From Piscinibacter sp943370595 (GTDB lineage: Bacteria > Pseudomonadota > Gammaproteobacteria > Burkholderiales > Burkholderiaceae_C): a stretch of DNA of 64,000 nucleotides. The stretch is taken from assembly GCA_943370595.1 (NCBI GenBank), contig CALRRO020000013.1, positions 62,001-126,000 on the forward strand, in the 5' to 3' direction. A model generated the notes under the pieces. That model was given only the letters and a program-made list of their open reading frames with translations, had not been told where the DNA came from and did not search any database. Position numbers and translations under genes: made by a program. Below, in pieces: positions 10,897 through 19,350 of the stretch (position 1 is its first letter; each line of letters begins with the position of its first letter).

Positions 10897-12335
10897 AGCG
10901 CGCGCCGGGTGTGCTGGCGGCGCTGGTCGCCTGCTGCGCCCTGGCGGCGGCAGCGCGCGCCGCCGAGCCCGTCTGGACGGACGCCTTGATGCGAGAGGCC
11001 GCGCAGATCGTCGCGAAGTCGGCCGACGACGGGCTCGACCCTGCCGACTATCGCGCGCTGCCAGCGCCCGCCGCGATGCAACGTTACCTGCGCCACCTGC
11101 ACCTGGGCCGTGTGCGCGGCAAGGCGCTGGGCTTTCGTGTCGGCACGGCGACGGAGGACGACATCGATGCGGAGCTGCAGCGTGCCGTCGAGGTCGGTCA
11201 CCTGCAGCCTGTGGTCGATCGACTCACGCCACCGCTGGCGCAGTACCGGCAGCTGCGCAGCGCACTGGCACGCTATCGCGACCTGTCCGCGGCGCCGGCC
11301 TGGGCGGCGCTGCCGCCGGTGGCGAAGAAGCTCGTTGCGGGCCAGGCCTATGCCGGCGCCGCCGGGCTGCGCGAACGGCTGGTCGCCTTCGGCGATCTGG
11401 CCGCCGATGCCGTCGTCGCGACGGACCGCTACGACGACGTGCTGGCTGCCGCCGTGCAGCGCTTCCAGCATCGCCACGGCCTCGAGCCTGACGGCGTGAT
11501 CGGCCGCGATACCCTGGCCGCGCTGAACGTGCCGCCGGCAGTGCGGCGGCGGCAGATCGAGCTGGCCATGGAGCGGCTGCGCTGGCTGCCGCACCGCAGC
11601 GGCCGGCCCTTCATCGCGATCAACATCCCGATGTTCCGCCTTTGGGCCTGGGACGCCGGCGCGCCCGAAGCATCGCCCGCGCTCGGCATGGGCGTGATCG
11701 TCGGCCGCGCGCTGCGCACGCAGACGCCGGTGTTCTCCGACGAGATGACGCACCTGATCTTCCGGCCCTACTGGAACGTGCCGCGCTCGATCCTGCGCAA
11801 CGAGGTGCTGCCGGCCGCGGAGCGCGACCCCAGCTACCTGGCCCGACACGACATGGAGCTGGTCCAAGGGCAGGGCGACGACGCGAAGCCGGTGGCGGCC
11901 ACGCCGGAGAACCTCGAGGCTGCACGCGCCGGTGCGCTGCGCATCCGGCAGCGCCCGGGGCCGAAAAACTCGCTGGGCCTGGTCAAGTTCATCTTCCCCA
12001 ACGACGACAACGTCTACCTGCATGGCACGCCGGCGCGCGAACTGTTCGCGCGCAGCCGGCGCGACTTCAGCCACGGCTGCGTGCGGATCGAGGATCCGCC
12101 GGCCCTCGCACAGTGGCTGCTGAGGGACCAGCCGGGCTGGACGCGCGAACGCATCGAGGCGGCGATGGACGGGCCCCGATCGCAGCGGGTGGACCTGAGC
12201 GCACCGGTGCCGGTGATCCTCTACTACGTCACCGCGGCGGTGATGCCCGAGGACGGCCGCCTGCATTTCGCCGACGACCTGTACCGCCACGACGCGGCAC
12301 TGGAGCGAGCGCTGAAGCAGCCGCGAGCCGACTGA
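10893..12335 (+). CDS. L,D-transpeptidase (YcbB/LdtD-type)
   Basis: A 480-residue exported peptidoglycan L,D-transpeptidase. The N-terminal 23 residues form a signal peptide ending ARA. A peptidoglycan-binding domain (AVQRFQHRHGLEPDGVIG) precedes the YkuD catalytic domain with SHGCVR, giving His394 and Cys396. It makes 3-3 cross-links or attaches substrates to meso-diaminopimelate in the periplasm. The start overlaps the upstream stop (ATGA). It faces, tail to tail, the DUF882 gene 10 nt away. LdtD-type genes commonly sit beside YcbK (DUF882), as here. Confidence 0.92.
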   Translation: MKRAPGVLAALVACCALAAAARAAEPVWTDALMREAAQIVAKSADDGLDPADYRALPAPAAMQRYLRHLHLGRVRGKALGFRVGTATEDDIDAELQRAVEVGHLQPVVDRLTPPLAQYRQLRSALARYRDLSAAPAWAALPPVAKKLVAGQAYAGAAGLRERLVAFGDLAADAVVATDRYDDVLAAAVQRFQHRHGLEPDGVIGRDTLAALNVPPAVRRRQIELAMERLRWLPHRSGRPFIAINIPMFRLWAWDAGAPEASPALGMGVIVGRALRTQTPVFSDEMTHLIFRPYWNVPRSILRNEVLPAAERDPSYLARHDMELVQGQGDDAKPVAATPENLEAARAGALRIRQRPGPKNSLGLVKFIFPNDDNVYLHGTPARELFARSRRDFSHGCVRIEDPPALAQWLLRDQPGWTRERIEAAMDGPRSQRVDLSAPVPVILYYVTAAVMPEDGRLHFADDLYRHDAALERALKQPRAD

Positions 12336-12345
12336 GCGGCGCGCC

Positions 12346-12864
12346 TCACCAGGCGCGCACGCGCCCGGTGTCCACGTGCACGAAGTTCGAGCCCGGGTAG
12401 AAGCCGACGCCGCCACGGCCCAGCGCCAGTGCGGCGTTGCGCAGCGAAGCCAGCGGCAGGTCGGCGACGCGGATGTCGATGGCCTGGCCGCTCATGTGCA
12501 GGCTCTTCGTCGCCACGCCGCTGCTGCGCTCGTGCAGCAGGCGATTGGTGGCCGGCGAGCGGTAGCCTGAGATGATCTCGAAGGGCCGCTCGCTGCCCGT
12601 CTGCAGGCGCAAGGCATGCAGCAGGTCGAGCAGCGCCGGGTCGATGGTGCCGACGTCGCCACTGCGGAAGTCGCGCAGCAGGTGATTGATCGCACCGAGC
12701 GCATCGCTGACGTAGCCACCACCGCTGAAGTACTCGACCTCGAGCCGCTCGCCGGTGTGCAGGTGGCTGAAGCCCAGCACGCGCGCCTCGGCGCCGCGGC
12801 CCTGCGCCAGCAATGGCGAAGCGGCGAGAGCGGCGATGAAGCCGCGGCGGGTCAGGGCAGACAT
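12346..12864 (-). CDS. Tat-exported DUF882 (YcbK-like, peptidase M15A-type) protein
   Basis: A 172-residue DUF882 protein. The N-terminus has a twin-arginine signal (TRRGF, then a short hydrophobic stretch to about residue 20). The D,D-carboxypeptidase-like metal site is visible: His123, Asp130 (SLHMSGQAID) and His163 (FVHVDTG). Family members act on periplasmic peptidoglycan; E. coli MepK (YcbK) cleaves L,D-cross-links. Pairing with an L,D-transpeptidase on the opposite strand fits that role. The start at 12864 is preferred over the longer in-frame version because TACACT lies 7 nt upstream and the Tat signal then sits at the very N-terminus. Confidence 0.88.
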   Translation of the reverse strand: MSALTRRGFIAALAASPLLAQGRGAEARVLGFSHLHTGERLEVEYFSGGGYVSDALGAINHLLRDFRSGDVGTIDPALLDLLHALRLQTGSERPFEIISGYRSPATNRLLHERSSGVATKSLHMSGQAIDIRVADLPLASLRNAALALGRGGVGFYPGSNFVHVDTGRVRAW

Positions 12865-12871
12865 GCCCCAC

Positions 12872-12877
12872 AGTGTA
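12872..12877 (-). promoter_or_regulatory. -10-like box for a leaderless DUF882 transcript
   Basis: TACACT on the minus strand is separated by 7 nt from the ATG at 12864. The same hexamer at the same spacing precedes the PilZ and Fe-alcohol dehydrogenase genes. Confidence 0.45.
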
Positions 12878-12989
12878 TGGACAGCGAGGCCCGACTTGGT
12901 GTGATTGTGTGAACGACTTGACGTCCGGCAAGCGGCCTGAAACACACCACGGCCGCTTTCGGGAAGACTGTCGCCCAGGAGACGCAGCC

Positions 12990-14903
12990 ATGATGGACGA
13001 TCAGGCCTTCCGCCGGCTCGTCGCGGCCTACGAACACGACAGCCGCGGCGACCCGCAGCGCTTCGCGAAGATCACCGCCGCCATGGCGGCGTTCGGCTAT
13101 GGCGCGATCCTGCTGCTGCTGGCCGCTTCGGCCTGGGGGCTGGTGTGGGGCGTCGGGCAGTTGATCCACGGCCGTGTGCAGGCCTGGAAGCTGATGCTGG
13201 TGATCGGCTGTGCCTCGCTGCTGTTCTCGCTGCTGCGCGCGCTGTGGATGCGCCCCGTGGCGCCCGAGGGCATCCCGATCGATGCCGCGCAGGCGCCGCG
13301 GCTGTTCGAGCTGATCGAGAAGGTGCGCCAGCGCACCGGCGCGCCGCGGCCCGACCGCGTGCTGATCGACGGCGACCTCAACGCCGCGGTCTGGCAGCAG
13401 CCGCGGCTCGGCCTGCTCGGCTGGCACCGCAACCATCTGGTGCTCGGGCTGCCGCTGATGCTGGGCCTGTCGACGAAGCAGTTCGGCGCCGTGGTCGCCC
13501 ACGAGTTCGGTCACCTGCGCGGCGCCCACGGCAAGCTCGGGCAGTGGATCTACCGCACGCGGCGCAGCTGGTACCTGCTGGCCGAGGCGCGCGAGCGCGC
13601 CGGCCTGGGCGGCAACCTGGCCGATCTGGCGCTGGCCTTTTTCTTCCGCCACTTCTTCCCGCGCTTCAACGCGCGCGCCTTCGTGCTGTCGCGCCAGCAG
13701 GAGTTCGAGGCCGACCGGGCGGCGCACCGCATCGTCGGCGCCCGCCCGGCCGCCGAAGGGCTGCAGGCCATCGAGGTGCAGGCGCGCTTTCTCAACGACG
13801 AGTTCTGGCCCGGGCTGTGGCGGCGCGCCGCCGGTTCGTCGTCGCCGACGGGTGAGCACCCGTACCGGGCGCTGCATCGCTCGATGCCGGCCAGCCTGCG
13901 CCATGCGAAGGCGCGCGACTGGCTCAACGACGCGCTCAAGCGCCTGCCCGACAGCACCGACACCCATCCCTCGCTGCGCGACCGCCTGGCCTTCGCCGAG
14001 GTCAAGCCCGGTCTGCCCGCCGCGCCCGCACCCAGTGCCGCCGAGGCCCTGCTCGGCCAGCAGCTCGACGACTGGATCCGCCGCATCGACGAGCGCTGGC
14101 GCGAAGAGGCGGCACTGGCCTGGAACGAGCGCCACCGCCATGCCAACGGGCAGCGCCACATGATGGAGGAGCTCGAGCGCGAGAGCGCCACCGGGCCGAT
14201 CGATGCCGACGATCACCTGCTGTGGTCGCGCGCAGCTCGCCTGCTCGACGGCGACGAGGCCGGCGAGCGGGTGCTCAGACGGCTGATCGCAGATCGGCCC
14301 GACAACCTGGCCGCACGCTACGAACTGGGCATGTTGCTGGTCGAGGAGCCCGATGCGGCAAGGAGCGAGGAGGGCGCCGACCTGCTGCGCGGCGTCGCCG
14401 AGGCCGGCAACAACCCCTGGGCCTACAGCGCCGCAGCGCGCCGCGAAGCCTGGCTGGAGGCGCACGAGTGCTTCGACCAGCTGAAGACCTGGCGCACGCT
14501 GCTGCACCAGCGCGACGGCGAGGCTGCCGCGGCGATGGAGGCGCTGCACCGTTTCGACGGCGACCCGGTCTTCGAGCCGGGCGGGCTGAGCCGCCGCGTG
14601 CTGCGCTCGCTGCAGGACCTGCTGCGCAGCGAACGCGCCGCCGGGCGCGCCTGGGTGGTCCGCAAGAGCGACCCGGCGGCGCTGGGCTGGCGCTTCTGCC
14701 TGGTGGTGATCGAACGCGCCCGCGGCATCGGCCAGCCCGATGCGCAGACCTGGTGGGCCGAGCTGCGCGACCGCATCGAGCTGCCGTGCCCGTTCATGGT
14801 CATCGACCTGGCGCACCCGTTCTGGCGGGATGGCGCGCAAAAGAAGCTGGTCTCGCGCATGCTCGCGGTGCCCGACGCGCAGGTCTACACCGCGCGGCGC
14901 TGA
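12990..14903 (+). CDS. M48-family membrane metallopeptidase
   Basis: A 637-residue protein. Two membrane helices lie at about 33-56 and 66-84, followed by an M48 zinc peptidase domain: VVAHEFGH gives His171, Glu172 and His175, and EFEADRAA gives the third ligand Glu240. The remaining about 380 residues are soluble, mostly charged helices with repeat-like character (tetratricopeptide-like, uncertain). Relatives such as HtpX and BepA act in membrane-protein or outer-membrane quality control; the exact role here is unknown. AGGAG at 12977-12981 is 8 nt before the first of two adjacent ATGs, so 12990 is chosen. Confidence 0.85.
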   Translation: MMDDQAFRRLVAAYEHDSRGDPQRFAKITAAMAAFGYGAILLLLAASAWGLVWGVGQLIHGRVQAWKLMLVIGCASLLFSLLRALWMRPVAPEGIPIDAAQAPRLFELIEKVRQRTGAPRPDRVLIDGDLNAAVWQQPRLGLLGWHRNHLVLGLPLMLGLSTKQFGAVVAHEFGHLRGAHGKLGQWIYRTRRSWYLLAEARERAGLGGNLADLALAFFFRHFFPRFNARAFVLSRQQEFEADRAAHRIVGARPAAEGLQAIEVQARFLNDEFWPGLWRRAAGSSSPTGEHPYRALHRSMPASLRHAKARDWLNDALKRLPDSTDTHPSLRDRLAFAEVKPGLPAAPAPSAAEALLGQQLDDWIRRIDERWREEAALAWNERHRHANGQRHMMEELERESATGPIDADDHLLWSRAARLLDGDEAGERVLRRLIADRPDNLAARYELGMLLVEEPDAARSEEGADLLRGVAEAGNNPWAYSAAARREAWLEAHECFDQLKTWRTLLHQRDGEAAAAMEALHRFDGDPVFEPGGLSRRVLRSLQDLLRSERAAGRAWVVRKSDPAALGWRFCLVVIERARGIGQPDAQTWWAELRDRIELPCPFMVIDLAHPFWRDGAQKKLVSRMLAVPDAQVYTARR

Positions 14904-14915
14904 GCCGCGCGATCG

Positions 14916-16601
14916 CTACATGCCGCTGTAGTTCGGTCCGCCGCCGCCTTCCGGCGTGACCCAGACGATGTTCTGCGTCGGGTCCTTGATGTCGCAGGTC
15001 TTGCAGTGCACGCAGTTCTGCGCGTTGATCTGCAACCGGTCGCTGCCGTCGTCGTTCTTGACGAACTCGTAGACGCCGGCGGGGCAGTAGCGGCTTTCCG
15101 GGCCGGCGTAGGTGGCGAGGTTGATCGCCACCGGCACGTCGCTCTTGCGCAGCGTCAGGTGCGACGGCTGGTTTTCCTCGTGGTTGGCATTGCTGATGAA
15201 CACCGAGCTCAGGCGGTCGAAGGTCAGCTTGCCGTCGGGCTTGGGGTAGACGATCTGCGGGCACTCGGCCGCCGGCTTCAGGTAGGTGTGGTCGCCGCGC
15301 GTGCGGTGCAGCGTCCAGGGCGGCGCCTTGAAGCCCAGCTTGGGCAGCAGCCACTGCTCGATGCCGGTCATCAGCGTGGCGGTGCTGCGGCCCTTCTTGA
15401 ACCACTGCTTGAAGTTGCGCGACATCTCCAGCTCCTCGCGCAGCCAGCTCTGCTCGAAGGCTGTCGGGTAGTCGCTCAGCTCGTCGTGCTGGCGCCCGCC
15501 ACGCAGCGCCGCGAAGGCGGCCTCTGCGGCCAGCATGCCGGTCTTGATGGCGGCATGGCTGCCCTTGATGCGGCTGGCATTGAGGAAGCCGGCTTCGCAG
15601 CCGACCAGCGCACCGCCCTTGAACACCAGCTTGGGCAGGCTGAGGATGCCGCCGGCGGTGATGGCGCGCGCGCCGTAGCTGATGCGCTTGCCGCCTTCGA
15701 GGATCTTGCGGATCTCAGGGTGCGTCTTCCAGCGCTGGAACTCCTCGAACGGGCTCAGCCAGGGGTTCGCGTAGTCGAGGCCGACCACGAAGCCCAGCAT
15801 CACCTGGTTGTTCTCGGCGTGATAGAGGAACGATCCACCGTAGGTGGCCGGGTCCAGCGGCCAGCCGGCGGTGTGCAGCACATGGCCGGGGCGGTGCTTC
15901 GCGGGGTCGATCTCCCACAGCTCCTTCAGGCCGATGCCGTAGCTCTGCGGGTCGCGGCCGGCGTCGAGCTTGAAGCGCTCGATCAGCAGCTTGCCCAGGT
16001 GGCCGCGTGCGCCCTCGGCGAAGATCGTGTACTTCGCGTGCAGCTCCATGCCGATCTGGAAGCTGTCGGTCGGCTCGCCGTCCTTGCCCACGCCCATGTT
16101 GCCGGTGGCCACGCCCTTGACCGAGCCGTCGTCGTTGTAGAGCACCTCCGCCGCGGCGAAGCCGGGGAAGATCTCCACGCCCAGCGCCTCGGCCTGCTGC
16201 GCCAGCCAGCGCGTCAGGTTGCCAAGGCTGATGATGAAGTTGCCGTGGTTCTTGAAGCAGTCCGGCAGCAGGAAGTCGGGCGTCGCCCGGGCGCCGGTCT
16301 CGCTGAGGAACAGGAACTGGTCGCCGGTGACTTCCTGCTTCAGCGGCGCCTCCATCTCGTTCCACTTCGGGAACAGTTCGGTCAGGGCACGCGGGTCCAT
16401 GATCGTGCCGGCAAGGATGTGCGCGCCGGGTTCGGATCCCTTCTCGAGGACCACCACCGACACCTCGCCGCCGTCCAGCGCGGCCAGCTGCTTCAGGCGG
16501 ATCGCGGTGGCCAGGCCGGCGGGGCCGGCGCCGACCACGACCACGTCGTATTCCATCGCTTCGCGCGGGCCGTACTGTTCGAGGATCTGTTGCGGGCTCA
16601 T
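14916..16601 (-). CDS. electron transfer flavoprotein-ubiquinone oxidoreductase
   Basis: A 561-residue ETF-QO (ETFDH-like), which passes electrons from ETF to ubiquinone at the inner membrane during fatty-acid and amino-acid oxidation. The N-terminal FAD loop VVVGAGPAGLATA lies at about 20-33. The C-terminal 4Fe-4S domain has CxxCxxC at Cys530, Cys533 and Cys536, with a fourth Cys in RYCPAGVYEF. Length is normal for the family. The upstream region holds a minus-strand TAGAAT (16641-16646) and a palindromic ACGATCGT about 28 nt beyond it, placed like an operator near -35. Confidence 0.95.
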   Translation of the reverse strand: MSPQQILEQYGPREAMEYDVVVVGAGPAGLATAIRLKQLAALDGGEVSVVVLEKGSEPGAHILAGTIMDPRALTELFPKWNEMEAPLKQEVTGDQFLFLSETGARATPDFLLPDCFKNHGNFIISLGNLTRWLAQQAEALGVEIFPGFAAAEVLYNDDGSVKGVATGNMGVGKDGEPTDSFQIGMELHAKYTIFAEGARGHLGKLLIERFKLDAGRDPQSYGIGLKELWEIDPAKHRPGHVLHTAGWPLDPATYGGSFLYHAENNQVMLGFVVGLDYANPWLSPFEEFQRWKTHPEIRKILEGGKRISYGARAITAGGILSLPKLVFKGGALVGCEAGFLNASRIKGSHAAIKTGMLAAEAAFAALRGGRQHDELSDYPTAFEQSWLREELEMSRNFKQWFKKGRSTATLMTGIEQWLLPKLGFKAPPWTLHRTRGDHTYLKPAAECPQIVYPKPDGKLTFDRLSSVFISNANHEENQPSHLTLRKSDVPVAINLATYAGPESRYCPAGVYEFVKNDDGSDRLQINAQNCVHCKTCDIKDPTQNIVWVTPEGGGGPNYSGM

Positions 16602-16640
16602 CGGGATTCCTGAAGGGCGCAGAGGGTCGAGTTGCGCCGG

Positions 16641-16676
16641 ATTCTACGGGCTGGAAGGACAAAAAAGCACGATCGT
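16641..16676 (-). promoter_or_regulatory. candidate etf-QO promoter with ACGATCGT operator
   Basis: Minus-strand TAGAAT (16641-16646) is a -10 candidate. The self-complementary core ACGATCGT (16669-16676), within AGCACGATCGTTCG, is centred about 38 nt upstream of the predicted start. Similar palindromes serve TetR-type fatty-acid regulators in Betaproteobacteria (FadP-type); that assignment is inferred, not matched to a stored motif. Confidence 0.45.
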
Positions 16677-16792
16677 TCGATTCGTTGGACGCAGCTCTCC
16701 AGGTCACCTCGGCGACACGGCGGCCATGGCGTTTCGAGCCTGAAGCTGCGTGCTATCGTCGCCGCCGAAACCGCCTTCCCGATGGAGTCCGC

Positions 16793-17575
16793 ATGAGCTA
16801 CAGCATCGATCTTTCCGGCCGTGTGGCCCTGGTCACCGGCGCTTCCAGCGGCCTGGGCACGCAGTTCGCCAAGACGCTGGCGCAGGCCGGCTGCGCGGTG
16901 GTGCTGGCCGGCCGGCGGGTCGAGCGCCTGAAGACGCTGCGTGCAGAGATCGAGGCCGCCGGCGGCGATGCGCATGTCGTCACGCTCGACGTCACCGACC
17001 TCGACAGCATCAAGTCCGCCGTCGCCCACGCCGAGACCGAGATGGGCACGATCGACATCCTGATCAACAACTCCGGCGTCAGCACCACGCAGAAGCTGGT
17101 CGACGTGACGGAGGACGACTACGACTTCGTCTTCGACACCAACACCAAGGGCGCCTTCTTCGTGGCGCAGGAGGTCGGCAAGCGCATGCTGGCGCGTGCC
17201 AAGGGCGCGGCACCGGGCACCTTCACCGGCGGGCGCATCGTCAATGTGGCCTCGATGGCCGGGCTGCGCGTGCTCGGCCAGATCGGCGTCTACTGCATGA
17301 GCAAGGCGGCCGTGGTGCATATGACGCGCGCGATGGCGCTGGAGTGGGGCCGCTTCGGCATCAACGTCAACGCGATCTGCCCCGGCTACATCGACACCGA
17401 GATCAACCACCACCACTGGCAGACCGAGCAGGGCAAGAAGCTGATCGACATGCTTCCGCGCAAGCGCATCGGCCAGCCGCAGGACCTGGACTCGGTGCTG
17501 ATGATGCTGGTGGCCAACCAGAGCCACTTCATCAACGGCGCCATCATCCAGGCCGACGACGGCTTCGCTGTTTGA
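16793..17575 (+). CDS. short-chain dehydrogenase/reductase
   Basis: A 260-residue classical SDR. The NAD(P) loop TGASSGLG lies at 15-22, NNSG at 92-95, Ser154 in NVASMAG, and the YxxxK pair Tyr167/Lys171. It probably reduces or oxidises a 3-hydroxyacyl or steroid-like alcohol; substrate unknown. The in-frame upstream extension is rejected because GGAG lies just before the ATG at 16793 and the protein then has normal SDR length. It leads a tight run with yceH (13 nt gap) and a thioesterase (7 nt gap), and is divergent from etf-QO, consistent with acyl metabolism. Confidence 0.9.
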   Translation: MSYSIDLSGRVALVTGASSGLGTQFAKTLAQAGCAVVLAGRRVERLKTLRAEIEAAGGDAHVVTLDVTDLDSIKSAVAHAETEMGTIDILINNSGVSTTQKLVDVTEDDYDFVFDTNTKGAFFVAQEVGKRMLARAKGAAPGTFTGGRIVNVASMAGLRVLGQIGVYCMSKAAVVHMTRAMALEWGRFGINVNAICPGYIDTEINHHHWQTEQGKKLIDMLPRKRIGQPQDLDSVLMMLVANQSHFINGAIIQADDGFAV

Positions 17576-17588
17576 ACCGCCACGGCCG

Positions 17589-18251
17589 ATGCGTGCACTC
17601 TCCCTGCTCGAGACCCGCGTGCTCGGCGTGCTGGTCGAGAAGCAGCACACCGTGCCCGACAGCTACCCGCTGTCGCTGAACACGCTGACACTGGGCTGCA
17701 ACCAGAAGACCGCGCGCGACCCGGTGATCAACGCCACCGAGTCGGAAGTGCAGGGCGCGCTGGACTCGCTGCGAACGCTGAGCCTGGTGTTCGAGAGCAG
17801 CGGCTCGCGCGTGGCGCGCTACGAGCACAACATGGGCCGCGCGATGGGGCTGCCGTCGCAGTCGGTGGCGCTGCTCGCGGTGCTGATGCTGCGCGGCCCG
17901 CAGACCAGCGCCGAGCTGCGCGGCAACTGCGACCGGCTGCACCGCTTTGCCGACATCTCCTCGGTCGAGGCCTTCCTCGACGAGCTGGCCGCGCGCTCGG
18001 AAGAGAAGGGCGGAGCGCTGGTGGTCAAGCTGCCGCGCGCACCGGGCGCTCGCGAATCGCGCTGGGCGCAGCTGCTGGCCGGGCCGGTCGACATCTCGGC
18101 GATGCCGGTGGCTGCCGCCGGTGACGACATCGTCGCCAGCAGCGAGATCGCCGCGTTGAAGGCGCGCCAGGATGCACTGCAGGCCGAAGTGGGCGAACTG
18201 CGCACGCTGGTCGAGCGGCTGTATGCCGAACTCGGTGTGACCAAGGGCTGA
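17589..18251 (+). CDS. YceH/DUF480 family protein
   Basis: A 220-residue DUF480 (YceH) protein. It opens with the conserved ETRVLGVLVEKQHTVPD block and ends in a coiled-coil-like helix (QDALQAEVGELRTLVERLYAELG). The family has a tandem winged-helix fold and no established biochemical role. Distance to both neighbours is under 15 nt, so it is likely co-transcribed with the SDR and the thioesterase. DNA binding is plausible from the fold but not shown. Confidence 0.9.
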   Translation: MRALSLLETRVLGVLVEKQHTVPDSYPLSLNTLTLGCNQKTARDPVINATESEVQGALDSLRTLSLVFESSGSRVARYEHNMGRAMGLPSQSVALLAVLMLRGPQTSAELRGNCDRLHRFADISSVEAFLDELAARSEEKGGALVVKLPRAPGARESRWAQLLAGPVDISAMPVAAAGDDIVASSEIAALKARQDALQAEVGELRTLVERLYAELGVTKG

Positions 18252-18258
18252 GGCGCCG

Positions 18259-18684
18259 ATGTCGCTGCGCCTGGTCCTGCCCGAGCAGAAGAAGCTGACC
18301 AACGAGTTGGTGATCCCCATCCGCTGGGGCGACATGGACGCGATGGGCCATGTCAACAACACCATCTACTTCCGCTACTTCGAGACCGTGCGCATCGCCT
18401 GGTTCGACAGCATCGACTGCCGCCCCGATCCGAAGGGCGAGGGCCCGGTGATCGTCAACGCCTTCTGCAGCTTCATCCGCCAGCTGGAGTACCCGGGCGA
18501 AGTCCTCGCGCGGCACTACGTGGCCAACCCCGGCCGCACCAGCTTCGACACCTACATGACGCTGGAGCGAACCGACCAGCCTGGCGTCATCTACACCGAG
18601 GGCGGCGCGCGCTGCGTGTGGGTGGACTTCCCGAAGCAGAAGTCGACCGCGCTGCCGGACTGGATCCGCGCGATCGTCGCCTGA
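18259..18684 (+). CDS. 4-hydroxybenzoyl-CoA thioesterase-family acyl-CoA thioesterase
   Basis: A 141-residue single hot-dog domain protein. The motif WGDMDAMGHVNNTIYFRYFE contains the Asp and the GHVNN turn of the 4HBT/YbgC class that hydrolyses acyl-CoA thioesters. The length is that of one domain; the family forms dimers of hot dogs in the cytosol. It is the third gene of the SDR-yceH-thioesterase run and converges with the PAS-LuxR gene, 10 nt away. The substrate acyl chain is not predictable. Confidence 0.88.
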   Translation: MSLRLVLPEQKKLTNELVIPIRWGDMDAMGHVNNTIYFRYFETVRIAWFDSIDCRPDPKGEGPVIVNAFCSFIRQLEYPGEVLARHYVANPGRTSFDTYMTLERTDQPGVIYTEGGARCVWVDFPKQKSTALPDWIRAIVA

Positions 18685-18694
18685 GGCGGCTGCC

Positions 18695-19270
18695 TCAGCC
18701 GCGCAACAGTTTCTGCACCAGCTCCGGCGTCGTCGCCGCGCCGTGCTTCTTCATCAGCCGCGCGCGGTAGACATCCACCGTGCGCGGGCTGATGCCCAGT
18801 CGCTTGCCTATCAGCTTGCTGGTCAAGCCTTCGATCAGCAGCGCGGCGATCTCGCGCTCGCGCGGCGTCAGGTCGACGGCGAGGCGGCGGCGCGCCGAAA
18901 GGTCCTCGAACACCCAGATGCCGGCCGCGTGCGGCTGCGCCGGGTCGAGCGCGCGGCCCGAGACGTGGCACCAGAACAGCTCGCCGCGCTGGGCCCCATC
19001 GACACGCTTCATGACCCGTTCGTCGCTGTACCAGCCCTGGCGGTCCAGGCTCGCAGCGATGCGCTCACCGGTGCGCTCGAACTCGTCGTGAGTCGGGTAG
19101 AGCACCTCGAAGCTCTGGCCGATCAGCTGCTCGCGCTCGGCGCCGAACATGTCCAGGACCTGGCGGTTGCAGTCCACCATCAGCCGGTGACGCGACAGCA
19201 CCATGCCCACCGGGGCGAGGTCGAAGGCGGTGCGGTAGTCCAGCTGCGGGGCAGGCCGCGGGGTAGTCAT
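18695..19270 (-). CDS. PAS-LuxR one-component transcription regulator
   Basis: A 191-residue regulator with an N-terminal PAS domain (about 8-125) and a C-terminal LuxR/FixJ-type helix-turn-helix (about 131-190: LTPREREIAALLIEGLTSKLIGKRL, RTVDVYRARLMKK). There is no receiver domain, so it is not a phospho-response regulator; the PAS domain probably senses a ligand or redox cue. It is divergent from scoAB, and three TACGTA boxes lie in the 80-nt gap, the nearest overlapping its own -10 box. The natural reading is a local activator of scoAB that autoregulates. Its ATG lies 6 nt after TAGAAT, without a ribosome site. Confidence 0.9.
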   Translation of the reverse strand: MTTPRPAPQLDYRTAFDLAPVGMVLSRHRLMVDCNRQVLDMFGAEREQLIGQSFEVLYPTHDEFERTGERIAASLDRQGWYSDERVMKRVDGAQRGELFWCHVSGRALDPAQPHAAGIWVFEDLSARRRLAVDLTPREREIAALLIEGLTSKLIGKRLGISPRTVDVYRARLMKKHGAATTPELVQKLLRG

Positions 19271-19276
19271 TAATCA

Positions 19277-19282
19277 ATTCTA
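19277..19282 (-). promoter_or_regulatory. -10 box for a leaderless PAS-LuxR transcript
   Basis: Minus-strand TAGAAT ends exactly 6 nt before the regulator's ATG at 19270, so the A of the ATG would be +1. It overlaps the first TACGTA box. Confidence 0.5.
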
Positions 19283-19309
19283 CGTAGCGCCTACGTAATG
19301 CCATACGTA
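19281..19309. promoter_or_regulatory. three phased TACGTA boxes between the PAS-LuxR gene and scoAB
   Basis: TACGTA occurs at 19281-19286, 19292-19297 and 19304-19309. The spacings of 11 and 12 nt put all three on about the same face of the helix. The boxes lie 42-70 nt upstream of scoA and 11-39 nt upstream of the divergent regulator. They are the obvious candidate sites for the adjacent FixJ-type HTH protein. Confidence 0.65.
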
Positions 19310-19350
19310 GTACGCTCTCGCGGCTTGATTCCGACTCCAGGAGACGATCG

